From assembly GCF_000938255.1 (NCBI RefSeq), contig NZ_JYMR01000025.1, forward strand, positions 1-44,376: 44,376 nucleotides of DNA, read 5' to 3'. Source of the stretch: Bradyrhizobium sp. LTSP849. Lineage in GTDB: Bacteria; Pseudomonadota; Alphaproteobacteria; Rhizobiales; Xanthobacteraceae. Position 1 is the first letter of the stretch, and the number at the start of each line of letters is the position of its first letter. The translations under genes were made by a program, and so were the position numbers. The notes under the pieces are model-generated. The model saw nothing but the letters and a program-made list of their open reading frames with translations. It was not told the DNA's origin and ran no database searches. This document shows, one piece after another, positions 7,941 to 16,242 of the stretch.

Positions 7941-9305
7941 TCAAGACCGCGCCAGATGAATCCGTCCGCTCCTGCGCACATATTGCTTCGCTACGCTCTT
8001 GCGCACCGTTGCCCTGACGAGGCCTCCGTCGCGATTGGCAGCATCCGCGTAAACAGCAACGTCCTGGCTCGGCAGCGCCATCAAGAGACCGGTGCTTCCG
8101 AAGGCACGGCGGCCACTCCCGCTGGTGCTGGCAACAAGCGGGGCTTGCTCGTCCGGCTCCTCTTGATATCGCGTATCGCCGCAAGCGCCCCTGCCCACCG
8201 GCGGCAGTTTCGGCTTCACCGGGACAGCGGCTGGATCCGTGTCCTTGTACGACAAATCAACCAGCTTGGACGCAAGCGGGCCCATTTCGTGTCGCTCAAA
8301 AGCAGACAGCAACGGCATGCCTGAACCGGCAGCACTTGCATTGAATTCCACGCCTCGGATCAAGGGATCGCACACCGTGGCACGCGTCTGTCGCCGCGAC
8401 TTGAAAAAGTTGAACGACAACGCTTCTCCTTGCTGATTCACCCGATCGATGGTGAGCCCGGTCGCATTGGCATTCAAAAGCTCCTTGTCGGTGATGAGGT
8501 TTACACCACTGACAGGCGAGGTATTGAAGGTGACGACCTTGGCGACCGCACGTCCCCGAGGCGCTGACAAAGCTGCAAACTGTCCCAAGCCTCCTCCCAA
8601 CGAATGCCCGACCGTGACGATTTGCCTGCAACGCAGCTTTTGAACGTTGTTGAGAACCACACTGAATTCGCGCTGAAACTGACTGTATTCGGAATCGAAA
8701 GCCGTAACATAGGTCTCGAAGTTCGAAAGCCAGCTATTGAGACCCGAAACGCTGCCTCGAAACGCGATACTGGCCTCGCGGCACGTGCCGCTGGCATCGG
8801 TTCGAGACCAGATCTGATAGGATAGTCCCCTCGGATCTGGCTGATATTCCGCACCACACTGTCCTTGCGTCAAGCAGCGATCGGGGGCCTGGAATCGCCA
8901 CCCCCTGCGAACCAGCAGATTCTGGACGCGATCAGGTTGAGCTGGAAAGGAACTCTTTATCGCAGCCGTCAATGATGCGACGCTGTCCGTTATCGTTTGG
9001 TACGACAACGCGGCCTGAATGGCGTATGGCGCATAGTAAGCTGCGATTCCGCGTACGTCCCCCTCGCTGGTGTAGCAGGAGTAATCGCTGGCCCGCAGCG
9101 AGCCGTTGATCAGCCGTCGCGGGTCGACAGAATACAAACGGGACCGGGGACATCCCGGCGGCACCGCCGTTTCGCCCTTGGCGTCGGTGATCGTAAACGC
9201 GACGGTGTCGTTGAACTGCGCGGCGGCTGGCTGCGCGAGACCGATGAAGGCAAGCGCCGCGGTCGCTCCCGCGATGCGAAAGCCGAATTTGCGAGCATCA
9301 CCCAT
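7941..9305 (-). CDS. Secreted lipase class 3-type alpha/beta hydrolase
   Basis: This is a predicted exported triacylglycerol lipase or related esterase. After a signal peptide (about 1-29, ending AAA), the mature protein carries the nucleophile elbow GHSLGGG (233-239, Ser235) and the lipase class 3 oxyanion strand SIAFRGSV (about 179-186). Many cysteines (for example 52, 77, 144, 150, 175, 226) suggest disulfides, which fits export. The ATG at 9305 was chosen because GGAG lies about ten bases upstream and the signal peptide begins there. A sigma70-like promoter is visible at 9361-9389. The C-terminal 100 residues are low in recognisable motifs. It is convergent with the ABC operon, so probably an independent gene. 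Confidence 0.8.
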   Translation of the reverse strand: MGDARKFGFRIAGATAALAFIGLAQPAAAQFNDTVAFTITDAKGETAVPPGCPRSRLYSVDPRRLINGSLRASDYSCYTSEGDVRGIAAYYAPYAIQAALSYQTITDSVASLTAAIKSSFPAQPDRVQNLLVRRGWRFQAPDRCLTQGQCGAEYQPDPRGLSYQIWSRTDASGTCREASIAFRGSVSGLNSWLSNFETYVTAFDSEYSQFQREFSVVLNNVQKLRCRQIVTVGHSLGGGLGQFAALSAPRGRAVAKVVTFNTSPVSGVNLITDKELLNANATGLTIDRVNQQGEALSFNFFKSRRQTRATVCDPLIRGVEFNASAAGSGMPLLSAFERHEMGPLASKLVDLSYKDTDPAAVPVKPKLPPVGRGACGDTRYQEEPDEQAPLVASTSGSGRRAFGSTGLLMALPSQDVAVYADAANRDGGLVRATVRKSVAKQYVRRSGRIHLARS

Positions 9306-9360
9306 GGATGGAGGCTCCAAAATTGATTGAATATGCATCTGGCTTAAAATCAACCAACCC

Positions 9361-9389
9361 AAAATAGCTTATAACTTTAGCTTGTGCAA
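9361..9389 (-). promoter_or_regulatory. Sigma70-like promoter of the lipase gene
   Basis: Read on the minus strand, TTGCAC is followed after 17 bases by TATTTT, in a locally AT-rich stretch 56 bases upstream of the lipase start. The spacing and sequence fit a housekeeping promoter; no start site has been shown. Confidence 0.4.
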
Positions 9390-9425
9390 CGATCCATACG
9401 CAACCGCGATCCCGGGCGACAACAA

Positions 9426-10031
9426 TCAGCCGGATCGTGCTGATCGCTTGATGGCACGAGTGCGCCGGGCCCTGACGATGGCCATGACAATCGCGCAAGC
9501 GAGAGCGGTGCCGAGTGCGATCGGGACACCGGCGAAGATCAGCCATGGCAGGATGACGGTGTGATGCGCGCTGCTGACGTTACCACCGAATATGAGGCAG
9601 GAGCCGACCCCGCCTTCGTTCGGCTGACAGTTGGCATTGACGAACGGAGCAATCGCAAAACCGGGCGCGAGATAAGGCAGCAACGCGAAAACCACCGTGA
9701 CCAACAGCGCAAGGAGAAGGCGCGCAGCAAGCCCCGCCCAGCCTCGAACGATCGCCAGATAACACAGCACGAGCCACACCGCCGCGAGCCCCAGCCAGGC
9801 GAATGCGCTGCCGATCACGACCGCTGCGGTGACTAGACCGGAAACGACGTCGCTAACGTTGACGCCCACAATGAGGCACACCTCCTTCTGGTCGACAACG
9901 CAGCCACCGATTTTGGCGAGCCCGCCGACCACGGAGATCGCGAGCTCCGGGAGGAAAGGAAGAACCACGAGCAACAGCAGAGCGAGGCGCCACCAATGCC
10001 GGCGTGCTTCTGTGGCAGGTTCGATGCTCAT
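9426..10031 (-). CDS. Hypothetical integral membrane protein
   Basis: I do not recognise the family. The 201-residue protein has four clear hydrophobic helices: LALLLLVVLPFLPELAISVV, a stretch around VSGLVTAAVVIGSAFAWLGLAAVWLVLCYLAIV, LLLALLVTVVFALLPYLAPG, and VILPWLIFAGVPIALGTALACAIVMAIV, with a basic C-terminal tail. Two loops expected outside the membrane each carry a pair of cysteines (GGCVVDQKEVC and NCQPNEGGVGSC), which suggests disulfides. The frame is open further upstream to 10127, but ATG 10031 (MSIEPATEARR) gives a sensible cytoplasmic N-terminus. No strong ribosome site is visible at either start. It lies 120 bases upstream of the lipase on the same strand and may be unrelated to it. 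Confidence 0.65.
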   Translation of the reverse strand: MSIEPATEARRHWWRLALLLLVVLPFLPELAISVVGGLAKIGGCVVDQKEVCLIVGVNVSDVVSGLVTAAVVIGSAFAWLGLAAVWLVLCYLAIVRGWAGLAARLLLALLVTVVFALLPYLAPGFAIAPFVNANCQPNEGGVGSCLIFGGNVSSAHHTVILPWLIFAGVPIALGTALACAIVMAIVRARRTRAIKRSARSG

Positions 10032-10292
10032 CACGGGCCAAGTGTTCGTCGGCGAAGTGCTCGCCAGCAATTCAACGCGTACGTGATACAAATGATAGGG
10101 CACAAGCAGTGGCTCGGAGCGAGCCAAAATTCAAAGCATTCCAGCTTCAATATGGCTCATATGATACAGCCGGAGATTGTGTCACGCAATCGGTAAATGC
10201 TAGCCGGCAACTCCGTCCACGCTCGCAAATCGCAGGCACTGCGATCGCGGCCGAACGCAGGAAGCGATCGGCCGCACATCGTTGCAACGCGA

Positions 10293-11381
10293 TCAGCCCT
10301 TGCGCATCTTGCTGAGCAGATAGTTGTCGTAAAAATTCTCCGCGATCTGCGTGTAGAACAGCAGCTCCTTCATATAAGCGTCGTGGCTCTCCTTGGTCCG
10401 CTTGAACAGGTCGCTCTTGGCGGCGAGCTCGTTCAGATGTTCCTGGGTCGCCGTATAGCAGGCCTCCAGCACCGGCTGCGGGAACGCCTTCAACTCCGCG
10501 CCATTGGCGATCAGCCGCTTCAGGGCCGCCGGATTCACGCTGTCGTATTTCTCGAGCATCCAGGCGCCGGCCGCAGAACCGGCCTGGTTGAGGATCGCCT
10601 GATACTGCTTCGGCAGTGCGTTCCACTTCTCGTCATTGACGATCATGTGCAACATGGCGCCACCCTCCCACCAGCCGGGGAAGTAGTAGTATTTGGCGAC
10701 CTTGTGGAAGCCGAGCTTCTCGTCGTCATACGGACCGACGAATTCGACCGCGTCGAGCGAGCCCTTCTCCAGCGCCGCATAGATGTCGCCGCCCGCGAGC
10801 TGCTGCGGCACCACGCCGAGCCGCGCCAGCACATGGCCGCCCATGCCGGCGATGCGGAATTTGAGGCCCTTGAGATCGTCGACGGTCTTGATCTCCTTGC
10901 GGAACCAACCGCCCATCTGGGTGCCGGAATTGCCGCAGAGGATGGCGTGCGCCTTGAACGGCTTCAGCGCCTCGTTGGTGAGGTCAGCGCCGCCGCCGAA
11001 ATGCCACCACGATTCCTGATGGCGATGGTTCATGCCGAACGGCGCGCCGGTCGCGTAGGCCAGCGCCGGCTCCTTGCCGATGTAGAAATAGAGCGGCGTC
11101 TGCGCCATCTCGATGGAGGCGACGCTGACGGCATCGAGCGCCTGGAGGCCGGGAACGAGCTCGCCCGCCGCAAAGGTCTGGATCTGGAATTTGTTGTCGG
11201 TGGCCTCGGCGACGTATTTCGCAAAGGTCTGCGCCGTGCCGTAGATGGTGTCGAGCGACTTCGGGAAGCTCGACGTCAGGCGCCATTTGATCTCGGGCAG
11301 CGACTGCGCGATCGCAGGGGCCGCAACCAGCGTCGTCGCGCCGGCCACCGCGCCGCCCTTGAGGAATGTACGGCGTTTCAT
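10293..11381 (-). CDS. TRAP transporter substrate-binding protein (DctP family)
   Basis: This is a periplasmic binding protein of a tripartite ATP-independent transporter, which captures organic acids for an ion-driven permease. The N-terminus MKRRTFLKGGAVAGATTL is a twin-arginine signal (RRTFLK), cleaved near AIAQS. The body matches the DctP fold of the mannitol/chloroaromatic compound subgroup, with the FRIAGMGG segment and the DAVEFVGPYDDEKLGFHKVAKYY stretch around the ligand site. The length of 362 residues is typical. AGGGAG precedes ATG 11381. No membrane partners (DctQ, DctM) are present in the window, so it is an orphan here. A marR gene lies upstream on the same strand, and two small inverted repeats lie in between. 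Confidence 0.9.
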   Translation of the reverse strand: MKRRTFLKGGAVAGATTLVAAPAIAQSLPEIKWRLTSSFPKSLDTIYGTAQTFAKYVAEATDNKFQIQTFAAGELVPGLQALDAVSVASIEMAQTPLYFYIGKEPALAYATGAPFGMNHRHQESWWHFGGGADLTNEALKPFKAHAILCGNSGTQMGGWFRKEIKTVDDLKGLKFRIAGMGGHVLARLGVVPQQLAGGDIYAALEKGSLDAVEFVGPYDDEKLGFHKVAKYYYFPGWWEGGAMLHMIVNDEKWNALPKQYQAILNQAGSAAGAWMLEKYDSVNPAALKRLIANGAELKAFPQPVLEACYTATQEHLNELAAKSDLFKRTKESHDAYMKELLFYTQIAENFYDNYLLSKMRKG

Positions 11382-11415
11382 GATGGGTTTCTCCCTTGAG
11401 GTCAGCTTCGGATGG

Positions 11416-11447
11416 GTGGCCTTTTGGCCACGGTCTTCGCCGACCGT
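11416..11447 (-). promoter_or_regulatory. Adjacent inverted repeats in the TRAP gene leader
   Basis: GTGGCC-TTTT-GGCCAC (11416-11431) is followed with a two-base overlap by ACGGTC-N6-GACCGT (11430-11447). They lie 35-66 bases upstream of the TRAP binding-protein start. They could be a hairpin stop after marR, an operator pair, or alternative RNA structures; the sequence does not decide. Confidence 0.35.
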
Positions 11448-11511
11448 TTGCCCGTTCCTGAAGCGGAGTTCAAGTTTTGAGAGGACACGCGGCCGGACGG
11501 CCGGCGACCGC

Positions 11512-12078
11512 TCAGGAATCCTCGAGAAAAATCGACAGCGCCCGCTGCAATTCCTTGAACGCGCGCGGCCCGATCTTGGCCGCCAGAGTCTTCTCGCTCT
11601 CCGCGATCGCCGGCCGCAGCCGGCCCAGCAGTGCGACGCCAGGATTCGTCAGGTACAGCACGTAGTAGCGGCGGTTGATGGCGGAGGCAGAACGCTGCAC
11701 CAGGCCGCGGCGCTCCAGATGATCCACCAGCCGCCCGAGTCCCGCCCGCTCGATCGACAGCGATTGCGCGATGGTCAGCTGATTGACGCCCGGATTGGCC
11801 TCGATCACCGACAGGACGGAGAACTGCGCTGGGCTGATGTCGAATGCGGCGAGCCGCCTACTGACGTCCTTGAAGACCCAGAGCTGGGCCCGACGGATGC
11901 GATAGCCGAGCGAATGAGACAGGTCGGCCGAGGCAAGCAGTTTTGTCCGGGCGGGCTTTGCGGCCGGCGCGGCGCGCGGCGGCGATCGAGACGGCTTTGC
12001 AATCGGCGCCCCGCGCGGCGCTGCCTTGCCGGATCCTTTGGCAGATCGCTTCCTGACGCCTGACTTCCCTGGATCCAT
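11512..12078 (-). CDS. MarR family transcriptional regulator
   Basis: This is a winged-helix regulator of the MarR family, commonly responsive to aromatic acids. A Lys/Arg/Pro/Ala-rich low-complexity N-terminus (about 1-45) precedes the MarR core; the recognition helix region reads NQLTIAQSLSIERAGLGRLVDHLERRGLVQR and the wing SASAINRRYYVLYLT. The protein is 188 residues, longer than the usual 150 because of the basic N-terminal extension. It lies upstream of the TRAP binding-protein gene on the same strand and is divergent from the tannase-like esterase gene, so it may control both. A 6-6-6 inverted repeat at 12243-12260 lies in the shared upstream region. Confidence 0.88.
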   Translation of the reverse strand: MDPGKSGVRKRSAKGSGKAAPRGAPIAKPSRSPPRAAPAAKPARTKLLASADLSHSLGYRIRRAQLWVFKDVSRRLAAFDISPAQFSVLSVIEANPGVNQLTIAQSLSIERAGLGRLVDHLERRGLVQRSASAINRRYYVLYLTNPGVALLGRLRPAIAESEKTLAAKIGPRAFKELQRALSIFLEDS

Positions 12079-12540
12079 CGACGACCGTCTTTCACGCGCC
12101 GACGCAGCAGCATCCGGCCCGGTTGCTCGAGATTCGATTGCTCAGCCTATCGCAGCGGACCCGGATCGAGAAGCCGGGCGGAACCTGCTCCTGCGTATAC
12201 AGCTTCTACGACAGGTTGCACTGCGGACTCGCGTGTTGCGTCATGTTGACACGGCAACATCGCTCGCATATTCATCGTGAAAGCCTGCCGTTCACGAGCA
12301 GGCCATGGGGGATGACGCCCGTGCTTCCATCAGAGATGGACGCCTCTCCGCGTGCCATGACGCATCGCGGCAGGATGGTTTTGCGCACAGCCGAATGTGC
12401 GCTGCAGCGCATCGCAATCGCGCGCGCATGTCCCCAGGCAGCAGTCTCGCAAATGACTCTGAGCTCGCGACGCCTCGCGGCAGGCGCCGCGTCGCGACGA
12501 TTTCGTTCAACCGTCAATGATGACACTGGGAGGGACTGAC
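12079..12540. other. Long intergenic region between marR and tannase genes
   Basis: These 462 bases separate divergent genes and contain no frame I can identify as a gene; the open frames here have no recognisable motif. The only structure that stands out is the inverted repeat at 12243-12260. The promoters of both flanking genes should lie here. Confidence 0.5.
12243..12260. promoter_or_regulatory. Inverted repeat, candidate MarR operator
   Basis: ATGTTG and CAACAT form perfect six-base arms around ACACGG, in the region between the divergent marR and tannase genes. Its size and symmetry fit a MarR dimer site. It is 165 bases from marR and 281 bases from the esterase start, which is far for direct repression of either. 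Confidence 0.35.
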
Positions 12541-14397
12541 ATGAAGCGACTATTCCTTGCATCGACGATCGTGGCCGGTTGGGCGGCTCTCGGCACACAG
12601 GCGACCGCGCACGGACTGCCTTCGAGCGGCGTGGCCCCACGCGCGGCCTGTACCGGCCTCACAGGGCTTACGCTCCCGAATACGCAGATCCTGAGTGCGA
12701 CCCAGAAGTCGGGTTATTGCAACGTGATCGGCATCATCAACAAGCGGGTCTCGACGCAGGACCCCGATCATTTCACTTACGGAATAGGCTTCGCCCTCAA
12801 CTTGCCCACCACATGGCATGGCCGCTTCGAGATGATGGGCGGCGGCGGCACCGACGGCAGCCTGCAAAGCGATCCGCAAGGTTCGGCCGGCGTCGAGCTC
12901 GGTCAAGGCTGGGCGGTCGCAGCCGATGACGGCGGCCACGAAGACAGCGCCAGCAACGCAGTCGGCGGATATCAGGACGACGATGCCAATGCGGGAGGCT
13001 CCGCGCATTTCGCGATCGACGCCCAGGCGCGCAGGGACTACGGCTACAACGGCATCGAAAAGACCGCGACGATCTCGAAGCAGATCATCTCCTATTTCTA
13101 CGGCCTCGACCCCGTCTATTCCTACATCATGGGTTGCTCCAACGGCGGACGCGACGCCATGGTCGCGTCACAGCGATCGCCCTGGCTGTTCGACGGCGTG
13201 ATCTCGCAAAATCCCGGCTTCAACCTGCCGCAGGCAGGTCTCGCGGAAGCTTGGAACGAGCAGGTGCTCGGCAAGCTCGCCACAAGCAAGGACGTCAACG
13301 GCCAGCCGTATATTCCCGACACCTTTCCGCAGCAGGACCTTCAGGTCGCTTCGGCCGCGATCCTGAGCGCCTGCGACGCGCTCGATGGCCTCGTCGACGG
13401 GATCATCGACAATTATCACGCCTGCACGGCGAAGAAGGTCTATCCGGCGCTCGCCAGCTTCACCTGCGGCAGCGGCTCGCATGGCAGCACGCCGCATGGC
13501 GGAACCTGCCTGACCAGCCCGCAAGTGGATGCGCTGAAGAAGATCTATGGCGGGCCGGTCAACTCCAGGGGCGAAAGGCTCTATTCGAACTGGTTCTGGG
13601 ACGCCGGCATCTGGACGCCGCCCACTGCGCCCGGCGCAGGCTGGCAATTCTGGAACGTCGTCACCGCACCGGTGCCGGGCGTCAACACCGCGATCAACCT
13701 GACGCTTGGCGCGGGCGCGATCCCGATGATCTTCCAGACCCCGCCCGTCGTCACGCCCGTCAACGGACCGAACGGCCAGGAAGCCTTCGTATTCAAGTTC
13801 AACTTCGACACCGACGCCCCGAAGATATTCACCAAGACAGCAGCCTATCCGGAAAGCGCGATGGACTTCATGGCGGCGACCGCAACGGATCTGCGTCCGT
13901 TCAGGTCGCGCGGCGGCAAGCTGATCATCTCGACGTCAGTCAATGACGGCATCTTCTCCGGCGCCGCGATTGCCCGCTGGTACCGCAAGATGGATCGGAA
14001 CACGGACGGTCGTGCGACCGATTTCGCGCGGCTTTTCATGGTGCCGAACATGGCGCATTGCGGCGGCGGCGCGGCCACCGCCAGCTTCGCCGAGAATGAA
14101 CTCAAGGCGATCACGAACTGGGTCGAAAACGGCATCGCGCCGGAACGCATCGTTGCGGCCAATACCAACACCGCATCGCCCTACCCGACCGGCGGCGTGT
14201 TCGATCCGCGGATTGCCCAGAACTTCCCGACCGGAGGCACGCGGCCGCTGTGCGTCTACCCGAAGATTCCGGCCTACAAGGGCAGCGGCTTGACCAGCGA
14301 TGCCGCAAACTTTGCGTGCGTCGATCCCGGCTTCAACCGCGGCGGCGACCACGACTTCCACGACGATGACGACGGCCACGGCGGCGATAGGCATTGA
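12541..14397 (+). CDS. Secreted tannase/feruloyl esterase family hydrolase
   Basis: This is an exported alpha/beta hydrolase that would cleave ester bonds of phenolic acids (gallate or hydroxycinnamate esters). A signal peptide occupies residues 1-24 (ATAHG). The nucleophile elbow is GCSNGGRDA with Ser200, and the family's paired Cys-Ser and His-Cys motif is complete (Cys199-Ser200, and NMAHCGGG near residue 507); the acid residue is probably the Asp of VNDGIFSG. The length of 618 residues is normal for the family. The C-terminus ends in an Asp/His/Gly-rich tail (from about residue 602), possibly metal binding. ATG 12541 has GGGAGGGAC just upstream. The divergent marR and the TRAP binding protein suggest release and uptake of aromatic acids. 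Confidence 0.9.
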   Translation: MKRLFLASTIVAGWAALGTQATAHGLPSSGVAPRAACTGLTGLTLPNTQILSATQKSGYCNVIGIINKRVSTQDPDHFTYGIGFALNLPTTWHGRFEMMGGGGTDGSLQSDPQGSAGVELGQGWAVAADDGGHEDSASNAVGGYQDDDANAGGSAHFAIDAQARRDYGYNGIEKTATISKQIISYFYGLDPVYSYIMGCSNGGRDAMVASQRSPWLFDGVISQNPGFNLPQAGLAEAWNEQVLGKLATSKDVNGQPYIPDTFPQQDLQVASAAILSACDALDGLVDGIIDNYHACTAKKVYPALASFTCGSGSHGSTPHGGTCLTSPQVDALKKIYGGPVNSRGERLYSNWFWDAGIWTPPTAPGAGWQFWNVVTAPVPGVNTAINLTLGAGAIPMIFQTPPVVTPVNGPNGQEAFVFKFNFDTDAPKIFTKTAAYPESAMDFMAATATDLRPFRSRGGKLIISTSVNDGIFSGAAIARWYRKMDRNTDGRATDFARLFMVPNMAHCGGGAATASFAENELKAITNWVENGIAPERIVAANTNTASPYPTGGVFDPRIAQNFPTGGTRPLCVYPKIPAYKGSGLTSDAANFACVDPGFNRGGDHDFHDDDDGHGGDRH

Positions 14398-14427
14398 GCA
14401 TCGTGCGGGACAAGTAACGCGAAACAA

Positions 14428-14459
14428 GTGCGGCGCGCGGCTTTTACCGTGCGCCGCAC
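14428..14459. terminator. Hairpin between convergent genes
   Basis: GTGCGGCGC (14428-14436) and GCGCCGCAC (14451-14459) form perfect nine-base arms around a 14-base loop containing TTTT. It lies just beyond the stops of the convergent esterase gene (14397) and small gene (14467), the position of a bidirectional terminator. Confidence 0.5.
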
Positions 14460-14466
14460 GCCCTTC

Positions 14467-14724
14467 TCAGAGCAGCTTCGCGCTCACGAACAGCGCGCGC
14501 ACGGCGTTGGTTGCCTGCACCACGAGCATCGCATTGTCGGCCGCGCCTTCGAGCGCGTGGACGGCGTCCTCATGCAGCGAGCGGAATTCCATCCACTCGA
14601 CCGATTTGAAGTTGGTGAGGAACTGATAGGCCTGGCCGACGCTCGCAATCGCCAGCGTGTCACCGTTCAGCTTGATCTTGAACGTGGTGCGCAGCGGGGT
14701 GTCGGAACTTGCTGGATCACTCAT
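14467..14724 (-). CDS. Small protein, DUF982-like
   Basis: This is an 85-residue acidic protein with no signal peptide or membrane segment. The layout (a short beta-rich start, a helix with a conserved Trp-containing segment VEWMEFRSLHEDAVHALEG, then a helix NAMLVVQATNAVRALFVSAKLL) resembles DUF982 proteins, small proteins frequent in rhizobia with unknown function; the match is by eye and uncertain. It lies 65 bases downstream of the DUF2778 gene on the same strand and may be co-transcribed with it. It ends close to a convergent hairpin. Confidence 0.65.
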   Translation of the reverse strand: MSDPASSDTPLRTTFKIKLNGDTLAIASVGQAYQFLTNFKSVEWMEFRSLHEDAVHALEGAADNAMLVVQATNAVRALFVSAKLL

Positions 14725-14789
14725 GGGCTGCTTCTGGACGAGAACGGCTTAACGAAGGGGAAACGGCAGCCCCGCCGTTCCGGGCAATA

Positions 14790-15806
14790 TCAGGAGTCGG
14801 TGCTCGCGCGCTGCGAGGCGGTTGCCGATCCGCTCAGGCTCGGCACGACGACCAGGCGGTTGAACTCGCCATTGTCGTAAGCCTTCATGAAGCGATCATA
14901 GTCCTTGATCGAGACGCAGCCATTGGAATCGCCGCGCGGCCCGAGCATGTAAGTGTGGGTGAGCAGGCCGACGCGGCCGAGCGCGCTGGTGCCGTCCGCG
15001 GGCGTCATGCGCAGCGCCCGCACGCCGTGGAACAGTTTTTCGCGCGGCTTGAGGTCGTAGGTCGCAGGCGGCGTGGCGCCGACCATGCGCTGGTCGACAT
15101 GCTCGGGGTCGTCCATCAGCGCGCCCATGCCCGAATGCGCTTCGATCGCGACGCCGTTCGGCAAATAAAGCGCCTTGGCCGAGATGTCATAGACCGCCGT
15201 GCGCGAATCGTAGCCGAGGGCGGCGAGATCCGGCGCCTTGCCGAACAGACCGCTGTCGGGGGTCAGCGAGGCCAGCTTGATCTTGTCAGTGAACTTTTCG
15301 AAGAAGTTGCGGTTGTCGACCCTCGGGTTGGTCTCCGCATAAGCCTGGCTCGAGGCGATCTGGGCGGAGAGGTCGGCCTGAGTCGGGCGCGAGCGCGGCA
15401 TCGGGACGGCATCGGCGCGTTGCTGCGAGGGCCGCCTCTCATCAACGGGCCGGTCGTCATCTGTCAGCGTCGAACGCCAGTCATCGCCCTGGAGCCTTTG
15501 GGCGAGCATCGCCTTGGCATCGCGGAGCTTGAGCTCCACCACGCTCAGCGCCGAACGTTCCAGCGTCCGCAGGCCGAGATCGCGGGCGGGCGGGCTGCCC
15601 GACGAGGTGAAACGGTCATTGAATGAGGGCGCATTGGCCGGCGGCAGCGCGGCGGAAACGAGTGGGGTCGAATCGTTCATATCCGCGACCCAGGCGGCAG
15701 CTCCCAGCGCCAGCGCAACGGCGGCCAGAGACAGCAAAATTGTCTCGGCCCGCCCGATACGGCGGCGCGACAACAGCCTCTCGGCTCCTGCGGTGTCGGA
15801 AACCAT
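14790..15806 (-). CDS. DUF2778 (L,D-transpeptidase-like) membrane-anchored protein
   Basis: This is a predicted periplasmic cell-wall enzyme. An N-terminal transmembrane segment (ETILLSLAAVALALGAAAWVA, about 21-41) anchors it, followed by a Pro/Ala-rich, low-complexity linker to about residue 150. The C-terminal domain holds the DUF2778 signature GPRGDSNGCVSIKDYDRFMKAY with the expected catalytic Cys, and an upstream His (THTYMLGP), resembling the L,D-transpeptidase fold used by Tlde1-type proteins on peptidoglycan. The length of 338 residues matches Bradyrhizobium-type members. ATG 15806 has GGGGA six bases upstream. The domain role in amidase or exchange chemistry is from the family; nothing here tells which reaction it does. 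Confidence 0.85.
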   Translation of the reverse strand: MVSDTAGAERLLSRRRIGRAETILLSLAAVALALGAAAWVADMNDSTPLVSAALPPANAPSFNDRFTSSGSPPARDLGLRTLERSALSVVELKLRDAKAMLAQRLQGDDWRSTLTDDDRPVDERRPSQQRADAVPMPRSRPTQADLSAQIASSQAYAETNPRVDNRNFFEKFTDKIKLASLTPDSGLFGKAPDLAALGYDSRTAVYDISAKALYLPNGVAIEAHSGMGALMDDPEHVDQRMVGATPPATYDLKPREKLFHGVRALRMTPADGTSALGRVGLLTHTYMLGPRGDSNGCVSIKDYDRFMKAYDNGEFNRLVVVPSLSGSATASQRASTDS

Positions 15807-15918
15807 CAGATCCCCAAATTGACCCCGGGGGAACCCACCCCCACCCGGAGACTCTATACCAGCTACCACATTGGGAGCCAAAAGTTAGGCATAATCGCGG
15901 CCGGCGAGGCACCCCGAG

Positions 15919-16170
15919 GTGGCCAAAGACCGGTCCATTTGACCTAAACTGGCCCGTCCATGCCCAAAATCCGGTCTATCGCGACGTCCAGGGGGAGCTG
16001 CCCGAGGCCGGAAGCAAGGGCCACTGGATGTGGTTCATTTTCCCGCAAGGTCGCGGGCCTCGGCCTCAACGCCACGTCCGAGCACAATGTGGATCGACTC
16101 CCGCCCGGAGGCGGAGGCCAACCTCGCCCGCCCCGTGCTCGGCGCACGACTGCCGCTGCCATCAGCGTAA
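15919..16170 (+). pseudogene. Decayed DUF1810 gene
   Basis: Three reading frames in succession hold consecutive pieces of a DUF1810 protein. A GTG at 15919 gives only seven codons. The frame from 15938 reads FDL followed by HAQNPVYRDVQGEL and SKGHWMWFIFPQ, the DUF1810 hallmark. After 16048 the match moves one base to VAGLGLNATSEH. From 16093 it moves again to PEAEANLARPVLGARL and reaches a stop at 16168-16170. The second half of a normal DUF1810 protein (about 140 residues) is absent. At least three frame changes and a missing C-terminus mean the gene is dead. It lies in the otherwise empty 436-base gap between the DUF2778 and chemoreceptor genes. Confidence 0.8.
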
Positions 16171-16242
16171 ACCCGCGCTTAACACCGGTTGCCTATTGTC
16201 CGCGCAGATTATTTTTCTCCCGCGCCAATTGCCGGACAGATC

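Noticed and set aside
14467..15806. Type VI effector-immunity pair (Tlde1-like DUF2778 with the small downstream protein)
   Set aside because: The DUF2778 protein has its own membrane anchor, no type VI genes are nearby, and the small protein has no signal peptide to act in the periplasm.
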